Source: JAFARZ01 sp035651595 (GTDB taxonomy: Bacteria > Actinomycetota > Actinomycetes > Streptosporangiales > Streptosporangiaceae). From it: DNA of 54,156 bases. The notes under the pieces are model-generated. The model made no database searches and was not told where the DNA came from. It worked only from the letters and a program-made list of their open reading frames with translations. The first letter of the stretch is position 1. Each line of letters begins with the position of its first letter. Below, piece after piece: positions 40,526-48,949 of this stretch. Position numbers and translations under genes: made by a program. Where the stretch lies: positions 1-54,156 of the forward strand of contig DASRFJ010000094.1 in assembly GCA_035651595.1 (NCBI GenBank), read 5' to 3'.

Positions 40526-40563
40526 AAAGCCCCGGCCGCCAGCTCCCAGGCGGCCGGGGCTTT
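40526..40563 (+). terminator. Rho-independent terminator after the VWD-like gene
   Basis: A 15-bp stem (AAAGCCCCGGCCGCC with GGCGGCCGGGGCTTT) surrounds an 8-nt loop and ends in TTT, 12 nt after the stop. It is the best terminator in the window. Confidence 0.85.
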
Positions 40564-40609
40564 CCGAAAATCTCTTGAAATGACTGCTGTGCCGGGAGAG
40601 GCTGGACGT

Positions 40610-42919
40610 ATGACCGTGCATTTGACGCACTGGGGGGCATTCGAGGCGGTCAGCGACGGTGAGCGGCTGACCGAGGTGCGGCCGTGGCGCGGGGACCCTG
40701 AGCCGATGCCGCTGATCCGCAACGTCGCCTCCGCGCAGCACCACCCCGCCCGCATCACCCGGCCGCACGTGCGCAAGGGCTGGCTGGACGACGGGCCGGG
40801 GGCCGCGAAGGGCCGCGGTGGCGAGCCGTTCGTGCCGGTGTCGTGGGATACCGCGCTCGACCTGCTGTCCGGGGAACTGCGCCGCGTCTACCGCGACCAC
40901 GGGGCCGAAGCGGTGTACGGCGGCTCGTACGGCTGGGCCAGCGCGGGCCGGTTCCACCACGCGCAGAGCCAGGTGCACCGGTTCCTGAACTGCCTCGGCG
41001 GCTACGTGCGGCACGTCAACAGCTACAGCCTCGGCACCTCCACCGTGCTGCTGCCCTACGTGATCGCCGACGTCAACGTCGTGCTCAACTACGCCACGGC
41101 GAAGTCCGTGATCGCGGAGCACAGCGAGCTTGTGGTCGCCTTCGGCGGGCTGTCGCCGAAGAACGCGGCGGTGTCGCCAGGCGGGGTGTCTCGCCATCAT
41201 GTCCGCGGCTGGATGAGCGCCGCACAGGCCCGGGGCTGCCGGTTCGTGTCCGTGAGCCCGCTGCGCGACGACACGCCCGCCGAAGCGCGGGCCGAGTGGA
41301 TCGCACCGCGGCCCGGGACCGACGCCGCGATGATGCTCGCGCTTGCCCAGGTCCTCGACGCCGACGGCCTGGCCGACACGGACTTTCTCGAGCGCTACAC
41401 CGTCGGGTTCGGCCGGTTCGCCCGGTACCTGCGCGGCGAGGCCGACGGGGTCGTCAAGGATCCGTCCTGGGCGTCGGCGATCACCGGGATACCGGCGGAA
41501 CGCATCAGGGAGCTCGCCCACGAGATGGCCGCCGCCCGCACCCTGGTGACCGTCAGCTGGTCGCTCCAGCGCGCCCGGCACGGGGAGCAGCCGTTGTGGC
41601 TCGGCGTGGTGCTCGCGGCCATGCTCGGGCAGATCGGGCTGGCGGGCGGCGGCTTCGGCCATGGATACGGGTCCACCGCCCTCGTCGGTGAGCCCGCGCC
41701 GCGGCTGCGGGCGCCGCACCTGAGCCAGGGCCGCAACCCCGTCACCACGTTCATCCCGGTGGCCCGGATAGCCGACATGCTGCTGAATCCCGGTGCCGGC
41801 TATGACTACAACGGGCAGCGGCTGACCTACCCGGACATCCGGCTCGTGTACTGGTGCGGCGGCAACCCGTTCCATCACCACCAGAACCTCGCCCGGCTGC
41901 ACGAGGCCTTTACCCGGCCGGAGACGGTCGTGGTGCACGATCCGTTCTGGACGGCGACGGCCCGGCATGCCGACATCGTGCTGCCCGTCACGATGAGCAT
42001 CGAGCGCGACGACTTCGGGTCTGGGCAGAACGACCAGATGTTCTTCCCGATGCCCGCGCTCACCCGCCCGCACGGTGAGGCGTGGGACGACTACTCGATC
42101 TTTTCCGAGCTGGCGGACCGGCTCGGTACGGGCAAGGAGTTCACCGAGGGCCGCGACGCGATGGAATGGCTGCGGCACCTGTATGACGAATGGCGGGATT
42201 CGCTGGGTGTTCCCGTCCCGGGCTTTGACGAGTTCTGGGCCGGCGATGGCATCGAGTTGCCGCTGGCCGACGAGCCGCAGGTGGCGTTCGCCGAGTTCCG
42301 GCGTGACCCGGACAAGCATCCGCTCGGCACGCCGACCGGGAAGATCGAGATCTTCTCCGCGACCATCGACGGATATGGCTATGCGGACTGCCCGGGGCAT
42401 CCGGTCTGGCTCGAGCCGGAGGAGTGGCTCGGATCCGCCTCCGCGGGACGCTTTGGCCTGCAGCTGGTCGCCAACCAGCCTCGGTCGCGACTGCACAGCC
42501 AGCTGGATGTCGGCGCGCACAGCCAGTCGGTCAAGGTCGCCGGGCGCGAGCCGGTGCGGATGCACCCGTCGGACGCGGCGGCCCGCGGGCTGCGCGACGG
42601 TGACCTCGTGCGGATCTTCAACGACCGGGGTGCGTGCCTGGCCGGTCTTCGCGTGGACGACGCGGCGCGTCCTGGGGTGATCCAGCTGTCCACCGGGGCC
42701 TGGTACGACCCTGACCCGGCCGACCCGAGTTACTGCCGGCACGGGAATCCCAACGTGCTTACCGCCGACGTGCCGTCCTCGACCCTCAGCCAAGGGTGTG
42801 CGGGACAGCTGACGCTCGTCGATGTCGCGGCGTACCGCGGGATTCCGCCCGAACTGACGGTGACCCGGCCGCCAGATGTATCTGGGCGGCCGCGGGCGCC
42901 TCTACCAAGAGAACGGTAG
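40610..42919 (+). CDS. Molybdopterin-dependent oxidoreductase (BisC/DMSO-reductase family)
   Basis: The 769-aa protein matches the BisC/TorZ branch of molybdopterin-guanine-dinucleotide enzymes: THWGAFEAVSDGERLTEVRP at the start, YGGSYGWASAGRFHHAQSQV near residue 103 with Ser106 as molybdenum ligand, WCGGNPFHHHQNLARL, and a C-terminal cofactor-binding domain (LQLVANQPRSRLHSQLDVG). There is no iron-sulfur motif and no Tat signal, so it is cytoplasmic, like biotin sulfoxide reductase. Likely substrates are sulfoxides or N-oxides. ATG 40610 is preferred over 40580 because GGAGAGG lies 8 nt upstream. A membrane protein gene follows after 21 nt. Confidence 0.9.
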   Translation: MTVHLTHWGAFEAVSDGERLTEVRPWRGDPEPMPLIRNVASAQHHPARITRPHVRKGWLDDGPGAAKGRGGEPFVPVSWDTALDLLSGELRRVYRDHGAEAVYGGSYGWASAGRFHHAQSQVHRFLNCLGGYVRHVNSYSLGTSTVLLPYVIADVNVVLNYATAKSVIAEHSELVVAFGGLSPKNAAVSPGGVSRHHVRGWMSAAQARGCRFVSVSPLRDDTPAEARAEWIAPRPGTDAAMMLALAQVLDADGLADTDFLERYTVGFGRFARYLRGEADGVVKDPSWASAITGIPAERIRELAHEMAAARTLVTVSWSLQRARHGEQPLWLGVVLAAMLGQIGLAGGGFGHGYGSTALVGEPAPRLRAPHLSQGRNPVTTFIPVARIADMLLNPGAGYDYNGQRLTYPDIRLVYWCGGNPFHHHQNLARLHEAFTRPETVVVHDPFWTATARHADIVLPVTMSIERDDFGSGQNDQMFFPMPALTRPHGEAWDDYSIFSELADRLGTGKEFTEGRDAMEWLRHLYDEWRDSLGVPVPGFDEFWAGDGIELPLADEPQVAFAEFRRDPDKHPLGTPTGKIEIFSATIDGYGYADCPGHPVWLEPEEWLGSASAGRFGLQLVANQPRSRLHSQLDVGAHSQSVKVAGREPVRMHPSDAAARGLRDGDLVRIFNDRGACLAGLRVDDAARPGVIQLSTGAWYDPDPADPSYCRHGNPNVLTADVPSSTLSQGCAGQLTLVDVAAYRGIPPELTVTRPPDVSGRPRAPLPRER

Positions 42920-42940
42920 AGAACCTTCCTGGGGGGTGCG

Positions 42941-44050
42941 GTGGCCGTACGGATCCTGCTTGACGGCCCGCGCCGTCCGGCCGGGCCGCGGCTGGCCCGG
43001 ACCCTCGCCTTGGTGATCGGGCTGCCGCTGATCCTGGCGGGCGTCGTCGGCTGGGCGGGGTTCGCCGCCGTCGCCGTGGTGCTCGCCGGGTCATCGTCTC
43101 CCGCCGCTAACCTGCGCGATTCGTTGCCGGCGGCGGCCGTGTTCCCGGTGGCCGCACTGATCGGGCTGCCGCTGGGCATCCGGCTGCTGCGTGGTAAGCG
43201 CCGGATCGTCCTGTTCTTGCGCCGGTTCGGCTTCGCCGACGCGACAAAGGCGCTGAGCTACGCCGCCAGCGCGGTCATCGGCAGGTCGGCGCGGCTGGTA
43301 ACCCTCGACGACGCGCACGTGAAGGCGGTGGGCGGCCCCGCCGCACCACGGCGGCTCGCGGGGCTGGTGATAGTGACCGCGATCGCCGCGGGAGCCGGTT
43401 TCGTCTGGTGGCTGTGGGCCAAGGGTTTCGACCTCATCGACAGCCACTTGACGAGCACCTCCAGCACCCCCACCAGCGATCTCGCCAAGGCGATCTTCTT
43501 GCCGATCGTCTTGGCCGTGGCTGCCGTGGTGATCGTGCTCATCATCTCGGTTCTGGCGACGTCGTTGGTCGTGTCTGCCAGCTTGTTCTCGGCGTTCAGC
43601 TACCGCTCCGCCCGGCGCGCCGAGCGCGCCAAGCGGCTGGAGATCAACTCGGTGCAGGACGTGCGGCGGCGTTCCCGCCTCATCGCCAAGCGGGGGAGCC
43701 GCATCTTCGCGCCCCGGCTCCTCGTGGTCACGGTGGCGAACGAAGCCTGGCAGCAGGCCGTCTCCGCCCTCGCCCGGGACTCGGCTGCGGTGATCATCGA
43801 TATCTCGATCCCCTCCGAGAACCTGCGATGGGAGATCCGCACGCTGCTGCCGGTCATGGGCCAGCGGTGCGTCCTGGTGGGCCGCCTGGACCTGCTCACC
43901 AGGCAAGATCCGGCCGGCCAGACGGTTGTCGTCTCGCCGATGGCGCCCGACATAGACGGATACGAGGTCCTCGCCTACCGGGCCGACGGGCCGGGCATAC
44001 GGCGGTTCTCCCGCGCGCTGCGGGCGACGATCGAGGCACGCACCGGGTAA
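42941..44050 (+). CDS. Uncharacterised membrane protein with cytoplasmic sensor-like domain
   Basis: The 369-aa protein has about four membrane segments (residues 20-48, 64-83, 140-160 and 190-220). Between them and after them lie conserved soluble blocks: KRRIVLFLRRFGFADATKA, SARLVTLDDAHVKAVGG, and near the end SAAVIIDISIPSENLRWEI then GQRCVLVGR. The last two blocks resemble TIR- or nucleotide-binding-type folds in which an Asp follows a strand, but I cannot assign a family. The start is GTG at 42941 behind a G-rich ribosome binding site, 21 nt after the molybdoenzyme, suggesting cotranscription. Confidence 0.7.
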   Translation: MAVRILLDGPRRPAGPRLARTLALVIGLPLILAGVVGWAGFAAVAVVLAGSSSPAANLRDSLPAAAVFPVAALIGLPLGIRLLRGKRRIVLFLRRFGFADATKALSYAASAVIGRSARLVTLDDAHVKAVGGPAAPRRLAGLVIVTAIAAGAGFVWWLWAKGFDLIDSHLTSTSSTPTSDLAKAIFLPIVLAVAAVVIVLIISVLATSLVVSASLFSAFSYRSARRAERAKRLEINSVQDVRRRSRLIAKRGSRIFAPRLLVVTVANEAWQQAVSALARDSAAVIIDISIPSENLRWEIRTLLPVMGQRCVLVGRLDLLTRQDPAGQTVVVSPMAPDIDGYEVLAYRADGPGIRRFSRALRATIEARTG

Positions 44051-44058
44051 CGTCGGGG

Positions 44059-44583
44059 TCACTGCCCGCCCAAGCGCATGGCAAGCAGCATCCCCGGCCA
44101 ATCCCCGCCCGGCAGCGGGACGGTGAACTCCTGGACTAGCGAGAAGCCGTATTTCTCGTACACGCGCACCAGCGAACCACCCTCGCCCGCCCAGCAGTCG
44201 ACCCGGATCAGACCGATGCCGCGCGCGGCGGCCTCGTGCCTGGCCTGCTCGATCAGCGCGGCGCCGATGCCCTGCCCGCTGTGCCGGCGCGAGACAAGCA
44301 GGAGATTGACGTACAGTTCCGGTTCGCCGGCCTCGGGAACATATGCCTGCCGCGTCTCGGTGATCACCATGGCGCCGAGCACGGTGCCGTCCTGACCCTC
44401 CGCGATCCGCATCGCGCCGCCGTGCGCGTGGCCGCGGACGAACGCCTCACGCTGGTCATTGCCCGTCCACGACCCGGTACCCCACTGCTGGGTGTTCCCC
44501 CGCAGGTTCATCCACCGCACGGCCTCGTCGCCGAGCGCCAGCACCGCGCCGATGTCATCAGGTCCACCGTGACGGATCCGCAT
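44059..44583 (-). CDS. GNAT-family N-acetyltransferase
   Basis: The 174-aa protein is a GNAT: MRIRHGGPDDIGAVLALGDE at the start, LYVNLLLVSRRHSGQGIGAA (acetyl-CoA-binding RxxGxG variant), LIEQARHEAAARGIGLIRVD and a closing YEKYGFSLVQEFTV. The substrate is unknown. Its stop is 8 nt from the converging membrane-protein stop. A hairpin separates it from the upstream MMPL gene, so it should have its own promoter. Confidence 0.9.
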   Translation of the reverse strand: MRIRHGGPDDIGAVLALGDEAVRWMNLRGNTQQWGTGSWTGNDQREAFVRGHAHGGAMRIAEGQDGTVLGAMVITETRQAYVPEAGEPELYVNLLLVSRRHSGQGIGAALIEQARHEAAARGIGLIRVDCWAGEGGSLVRVYEKYGFSLVQEFTVPLPGGDWPGMLLAMRLGGQ

Positions 44584-44601
44584 TGCACCCTCATCGCGAT
44601 C

Positions 44602-44641
44602 GTGTGCGAAAAGGACCGGCTACCCGGCCCTTTTCGCACAC
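44602..44641 (-). terminator. Hairpin after the MMPL gene
   Basis: GTGTGCGAAAAGGACCGG pairs with CCGGCCCTTTTCGCACAC over 18 bp with one mismatch and the loop CTAC, 12 nt beyond the MMPL stop. It is a likely terminator. Confidence 0.7.
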
Positions 44642-44653
44642 AATCATGAAGCG

Positions 44654-46759
44654 CTAGACCGAGAGTGGTTCGTCGGTCGGGTCGATGTACGGTTCGGGCT
44701 GGCGAGCCAGCTTGCTCGGCCACCAGACGTGCCGGCCGAGGTCCAGGTTCAGCGCGGTGACCAGGACCGAACGGACCACCAACGTGTCCAGCAGGACGCC
44801 GAACGCGACGGCGAAGCCGAGTTCGGTGAGGAACGTGACCGGCAGCGTGCCGAGCACCGCGAACGTGCCGGCCAGCACCGCGCCGGCCGAAGTGATCACG
44901 CCGCCGGTGGCGGCTAGGCCGGTGAGCGCACCAACCCTGGGCCCGTGCCGCTGGGTTTCTTCGCGCACCCTGGTCATCAGGAAAATGTTGTAGTCGATGC
45001 CCAGTGCGACGAGGAACACGAAGACGAACAGCGGGAAGCCGCTATCGGAGTTGCCGAAGTTGAACACATGGTCGAAGAACAGCGCGCTCACCCCGAGCGA
45101 GGCGGCGAACGACAGCACCACGGTCGCCATCAGCATGATCGGGGCGACGAGCGCCCGCAGCAGCAGCGCGAGGATGACGAACACCACGGCCAGGACGATC
45201 GGGATGATCAGGTTCCTGTCGTGTGCCGACGCCCGCTGGACGTCCAGGTTGATCGCCGTGTTGCCCCCGACGATCGCGTTCGCGCCAGGCACCGCGTGCG
45301 CCGCATCGCGGATCTTGCTGATCGTCTGATACGCCGTCGGGCTGTCCGGCGCCGAGGTCAGCGTCGCCTCCAGGTAGGCGTGCCCGTCCTGGGTCGATGG
45401 CGCGGTCACGTCGGTGATGCCCGGCACCGTCTTCAGCGCCGCGGCCACCTGTGCGCCCGAGCCCGCGTTGGCGAACACCTGGACCGGCTGGCCGGAGCCG
45501 GCGGCGAAGTGCTTGTCCACGATGGACTGGCCGGTAACCGAGCCCGGCGTGGTGCCGCGGAACGACTCGGCGGTGGTCAAACCGCTGGACTTCAGACCGG
45601 TGAGGCCGATCGCCATCGCGCCCAGCACGAGAGCGGTGACGATCCAGACCGTGCGCGGCCGGCGGCCGATCGAGCGGCCGACCCGCGACCAGAAGCCACG
45701 GGCGGTCGGCTCGGCCGAGCCGAACTTCGGCTTGACTGGCCAGAAGACCCAGCGGCCGAAGATCACCAGCAGCGCCGGGAGCAGGGTCATCATCGCCACC
45801 AGGGCGACGGCGACGCCGATCGCGAGGACCGGCCCCAGGCCCTTTGTGGAGTTCAACTCCGCGACGCTGAGCGTGAGCAGGCTGACGATCACCGTCGCCG
45901 CGCTGGCCACGACGGCCGGGCCGGCGCGGCGGATCGCGACCCGCATCGCCTCGTGCCGGTCCTCGTGACGACGCAGTTCCTCGCGGTATCTGGCGGTCAG
46001 CAGCAGCGCGTAGTCCGTTCCCGCGCCGAACACCAGCACGTCGAGGATGCCCGCGCTCTGCGCGTTCACGGTCAGGCCGTGCTTGGCTAGCAGGTAGATC
46101 AGGCCCTGGGACGTGGCCAGCGCGATGACCGCGGAGATCACCGGCAGGACCCACAAGACGGGACTCCGGTAGGTGACCAGGAGCAGGACGATGACCACTA
46201 TCAGCGCGCCGAACAGCAACGCGCCGCTGATGCCCTTGAACGAATTCGCCGAGTCCGCCGCGTTGCCCAGCGGTCCGGCGATGTAGAAGTTCATGCCGTG
46301 CGCGCCGGAATTGCCGATGGCGCGCATCTTGTCGGCAGCGTCCGAGGCGCCGTTCCAGCCCTTGCTGCCCAGGTTGACCGGGACGATCGTCTCGGCCGCC
46401 TTGCCGTCGCTGGAGAAGAAGGGGCCCTTTATCTCGCCGGCCTGGACGCCCGGTACCGACCGGTAAGCCGTCGCGTCAGACGCGGCCTTGGCCTTGTCGT
46501 CGCTGGTCAGGCCGGACTGGCGGTACAGCACCACGACAGCCGGGTAGACGTTAGGCGAGACGAAGTGTGAGCGCAGGTTCAGCACCTGCGTTGATTCGGC
46601 CGCCGGCGGCAGCCAGGATGAGGCGTCGTTCTTTTCGGCCCCCGTCAGTTTTCCGGACAGTGATCCCAGCACCGCGGCCAGGATCAACCAGAACACCAGC
46701 ACGAGCCACTTGGCTCTGCGGTGTGCGGGCATAGCAGCAACCCCGCGTAGTTTAGACAT
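44654..46759 (-). CDS. MMPL-family RND-type transporter
   Basis: The 701-aa membrane protein has the MMPL layout: helix 1 near residue 20, an external domain (SSWLPPAAESTQVLNLRSHF onward), five helices, a second external domain and a second block of five helices. The motif FGAGTDYALLLTARYREELR is the proton-relay region typical of the family; the second copy reads ALGIDYNIFLMTRVREET. MMPL proteins export lipids or other hydrophobic molecules across actinobacterial membranes. No biosynthetic gene is adjacent. The length is at the short end of the family. Confidence 0.93.
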   Translation of the reverse strand: MSKLRGVAAMPAHRRAKWLVLVFWLILAAVLGSLSGKLTGAEKNDASSWLPPAAESTQVLNLRSHFVSPNVYPAVVVLYRQSGLTSDDKAKAASDATAYRSVPGVQAGEIKGPFFSSDGKAAETIVPVNLGSKGWNGASDAADKMRAIGNSGAHGMNFYIAGPLGNAADSANSFKGISGALLFGALIVVIVLLLVTYRSPVLWVLPVISAVIALATSQGLIYLLAKHGLTVNAQSAGILDVLVFGAGTDYALLLTARYREELRRHEDRHEAMRVAIRRAGPAVVASAATVIVSLLTLSVAELNSTKGLGPVLAIGVAVALVAMMTLLPALLVIFGRWVFWPVKPKFGSAEPTARGFWSRVGRSIGRRPRTVWIVTALVLGAMAIGLTGLKSSGLTTAESFRGTTPGSVTGQSIVDKHFAAGSGQPVQVFANAGSGAQVAAALKTVPGITDVTAPSTQDGHAYLEATLTSAPDSPTAYQTISKIRDAAHAVPGANAIVGGNTAINLDVQRASAHDRNLIIPIVLAVVFVILALLLRALVAPIMLMATVVLSFAASLGVSALFFDHVFNFGNSDSGFPLFVFVFLVALGIDYNIFLMTRVREETQRHGPRVGALTGLAATGGVITSAGAVLAGTFAVLGTLPVTFLTELGFAVAFGVLLDTLVVRSVLVTALNLDLGRHVWWPSKLARQPEPYIDPTDEPLSV

Positions 46760-46900
46760 GTCAGATTTCCTCCCGTTAGGTATGACATTACGACGTTCCT
46801 GGCGTCCAGGACTAATCGGCGGCCAACATCGTTAGCAGAGAGTGATACTCGCAGGCGGGCGGCCGGCGCGCGGTCACCGGGACCGCGCGGCGCGCCGGAG

Positions 46901-46955
46901 CACACCCGCCGACGGTTCGAGGGCACGCCCGCCGACGGTTCGAGGGCACGCCCGC
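46901..46955 (+). repeat. 23-bp tandem repeat
   Basis: A unit beginning CACACCCGCCGACGGTTCGA occurs at 46901-46923, again at 46924-46946 with one change, and partly at 46947-46955. Confidence 0.88.
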
Positions 46956-47045
46956 GTGTGCTTGCCGCCCGGCACTACCCTTTTTGCCCTGGTTTGCCCC
47001 GACGTTCGGCGGCCTGCGCGGGCTCGGCGCGGCGCTCGAAAATTT

Positions 47046-47092
47046 ATTGCGGACACTTACCCCCCCAATCCGGGGGGGTAAGTGTCCGCAAT
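47046..47092 (-). repeat. Family A palindrome, copy A4
   Basis: The 21-nt arms are perfect and identical to A1, with the same loop AATCC. The flanks are in reverse orientation to A1: complement of the right side GGCGGGCCAGATG, left side GCGGCGCTCGAAAATTT. The flank at 46965-47045 matches the A1 flank at 8755-8850 over most of its length, including GTAGTGCCGGGCGG. Confidence 0.92.
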
Positions 47093-47182
47093 CATCTGGC
47101 CCGCCAGGCGATGCGCCCGACATAAGCGGATAAGTCGTGATTTGTACGCGTGGCCGGCCCTGCTGGGCAGCCAGCTGCGCGG

Positions 47183-47713
47183 TTACTGCCGGCGATGCGG
47201 CTGGAAGAGGCTGCCGGGCTGGGCCGCGGGTACGGCGGCATGCCGCCCGCGGGTGACGGGCTCGTCGTCGGCGACGGCAACCGCGGCGACGCCGGCCGCG
47301 ACTATGCCGAAGAGCAGGTGGGCGACCGCGAAGACCCAGTCGGTGAAGCCCTCGGCGGCAGGCTCGTCGATCGAGTACCACACGCCGTACTGCATCACCG
47401 GCCACACCAGCGCGATGAACAAGATCCCGCCCGCGATGACCAGCGATCGCTGTCCGGGCAGCCGCTGAACGACCGCCGTGATCGCGGTGCCGAAGACGAT
47501 CGCCACGGTCATGTGCACGGCCAGGCCGACCGCCAGCGCCGGCGCGCTGAACGTGGCATCGAGCGGCGCGGACCGGTAGAACGTGTGCGCGACCAGGTTC
47601 AGCGGGATCCAGAACCCCGCTCCCGTCAGCCACATGGCGACCATCGAGAACGCCGCCATGATGGCGCCGGCGACAACTCCGACTGGCACGCCAATTCGCA
47701 GAGCGCGTTTCAT
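47183..47713 (-). CDS. Four-helix membrane protein of unknown function
   Basis: The 176-aa protein has four membrane segments (about residues 8-32, 58-82, 90-112 and 124-150) and a short polar tail. Motifs such as LNLVAHTFYRSAPLDATF and DWVFAVAHLLFGIVAAGV recur in small actinobacterial membrane proteins of unknown function. It is not similar to the two paralogues at 20.1 and 24.3 kb. It is divergent from the aminotransferase gene across about 70 nt. Confidence 0.75.
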   Translation of the reverse strand: MKRALRIGVPVGVVAGAIMAAFSMVAMWLTGAGFWIPLNLVAHTFYRSAPLDATFSAPALAVGLAVHMTVAIVFGTAITAVVQRLPGQRSLVIAGGILFIALVWPVMQYGVWYSIDEPAAEGFTDWVFAVAHLLFGIVAAGVAAVAVADDEPVTRGRHAAVPAAQPGSLFQPHRRQ

Positions 47714-47784
47714 CCCTGGCCTCCCGCTCCTCCACCCTGTTACACGTGAAGCGGCCCGGATCGGTTCACGGGAGAATGGCGCTT

Positions 47785-48921
47785 GTGGATGCTGCCCTGC
47801 TGGAGGCCTTCGGCCTTGACCCGGAGGTCCTTCACCTCAACCATGGCGCGTTCGGTGTCGCACCGGTCGTCGTCCGCAAGGCGGCCGCGGCCTGGCGGGA
47901 CCGCGCCGAGCGCAATCCGCACCGCTTCAACCGCGTCGATCTCCCGCCGCTGATAGCGGCGGCACGCGAACACGCCGCCGGATTCCTGGGCATCGACCCG
48001 GCCCGGGCGGCGTGGGTTCGCAACGTATCCGAGGGCGTGTCCGCGGTACTCGGCTCGGTTCGGCCGGGCCCTGGCGACGAGCTGGTGATCGGCACGCATG
48101 GCTATGGCGCGGTCGCCATGGCGCTCCGCCATCAGGTCGTGCGCACGGGAGCAAAGGTCGTGACGGCCGCCTATCCGGTCGGCGCGGACGAGGACACGAT
48201 CGTGTCGGCGTACGCCGCCGCCTGCTCGGCGCGCACGCGGCTGATCGTGATCGACCGGATCACCTCACCGACCGCCACCGTCATCCCCGTCGCGGCGGCC
48301 GCGGCGGCCGTCGCGGGCGCCGGCCGGTCGGTGCTGGTCGACGCGGCACACGCGCCGGGCCAGTTGCCCGACGACATCGCGGCGTTCGGCGCCGACCACT
48401 GGATCGGCAACCTGCACAAGTGGGCGTACACCCCGCGCGGCAGCGCGATCCTGTGGAGCCGGCCCGGTGCCGCCGTGACGCCCGGCGTGCTCAGCTGGCA
48501 GCTCGAGGACGGGTACGCCGCGTCATTCGACTACCCCGGCACGTGGGATTACGCCGGCTGGCTGGCGGCCCCGGACGGCCTGGGGTACTGGGCCGCGCTG
48601 GGCGGCTGGGCAGCCGTGGCGCGGCTCGCCGCGCTGGTGACCGACGGCCAGAAGCAGGTGGCGGACGCGCTCGGGGTCCCGCTCGAGCGGCTCCCGGCAG
48701 TACCCGCGCCGGCGATGCGGCTGGTGCCGCTGCCGGACGGCGTCCTCACCGGCCCGAGCCAGGCCGAAGCGCTCTACGAGGAGCTGTCCGGCCAGCGTGT
48801 CGAAGTCGCGCCCGTCTGGTTCGACGGCACGGGCTACCTGCGCATAGCCGCGGCGCCGTACAACACCCCGGACGACTACGACCGCCTCGGCGACACGGTG
48901 CGGACGCTGACCCGAGGATGA
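47785..48921 (+). CDS. Class V aminotransferase (isopenicillin-N-epimerase-like)
   Basis: The 378-aa protein is a fold-type I PLP enzyme: LHLNHGAFGVAPVVVRKA at the start, VRNVSEGVSAVLGSV, VDAAHAPGQLPDDI with the PLP-binding Asp, and NLHKWAYTPRG with the Schiff-base Lys. The sequence is closest to isopenicillin-N-epimerase-like or cysteine-desulfurase-like enzymes. The substrate is unknown. GTG 47785 gives good spacing to GGGAGA; ATG 47776 lies too close to it. Two further genes follow on the same strand with 28-nt gaps. Confidence 0.87.
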   Translation: MDAALLEAFGLDPEVLHLNHGAFGVAPVVVRKAAAAWRDRAERNPHRFNRVDLPPLIAAAREHAAGFLGIDPARAAWVRNVSEGVSAVLGSVRPGPGDELVIGTHGYGAVAMALRHQVVRTGAKVVTAAYPVGADEDTIVSAYAAACSARTRLIVIDRITSPTATVIPVAAAAAAVAGAGRSVLVDAAHAPGQLPDDIAAFGADHWIGNLHKWAYTPRGSAILWSRPGAAVTPGVLSWQLEDGYAASFDYPGTWDYAGWLAAPDGLGYWAALGGWAAVARLAALVTDGQKQVADALGVPLERLPAVPAPAMRLVPLPDGVLTGPSQAEALYEELSGQRVEVAPVWFDGTGYLRIAAAPYNTPDDYDRLGDTVRTLTRG

Positions 48922-48949
48922 ACCCGCGCACGATGGGAAGGCGTAACCA

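Larger units (their letters stand above)
46760..47182. other. Intergenic region with tandem repeat and palindrome A4
   Basis: The MMPL promoter probably lies near 46770-46800, where the sequence is AT-richer. A 23-bp tandem repeat (46901-46955) and the A4 palindrome with its long conserved flank (about 46965-47045) fill most of the rest. A plus-strand open frame across it ends in the palindrome but has no believable start. Confidence 0.55.

Noticed and set aside
40436..42793. 785-codon minus-strand open frame opposite the molybdoenzyme
   Set aside because: It is an antisense shadow: the plus strand has a clear family match, a ribosome binding site and normal codon use, while this translation is Arg/Gly/Val-rich without motifs.
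46842..47081. 79-codon plus-strand frame ending in palindrome A4
   Set aside because: It has no ribosome binding site; the composition follows the tandem repeat and the element flank. It was kept only as an illustration of frame capping by family A.
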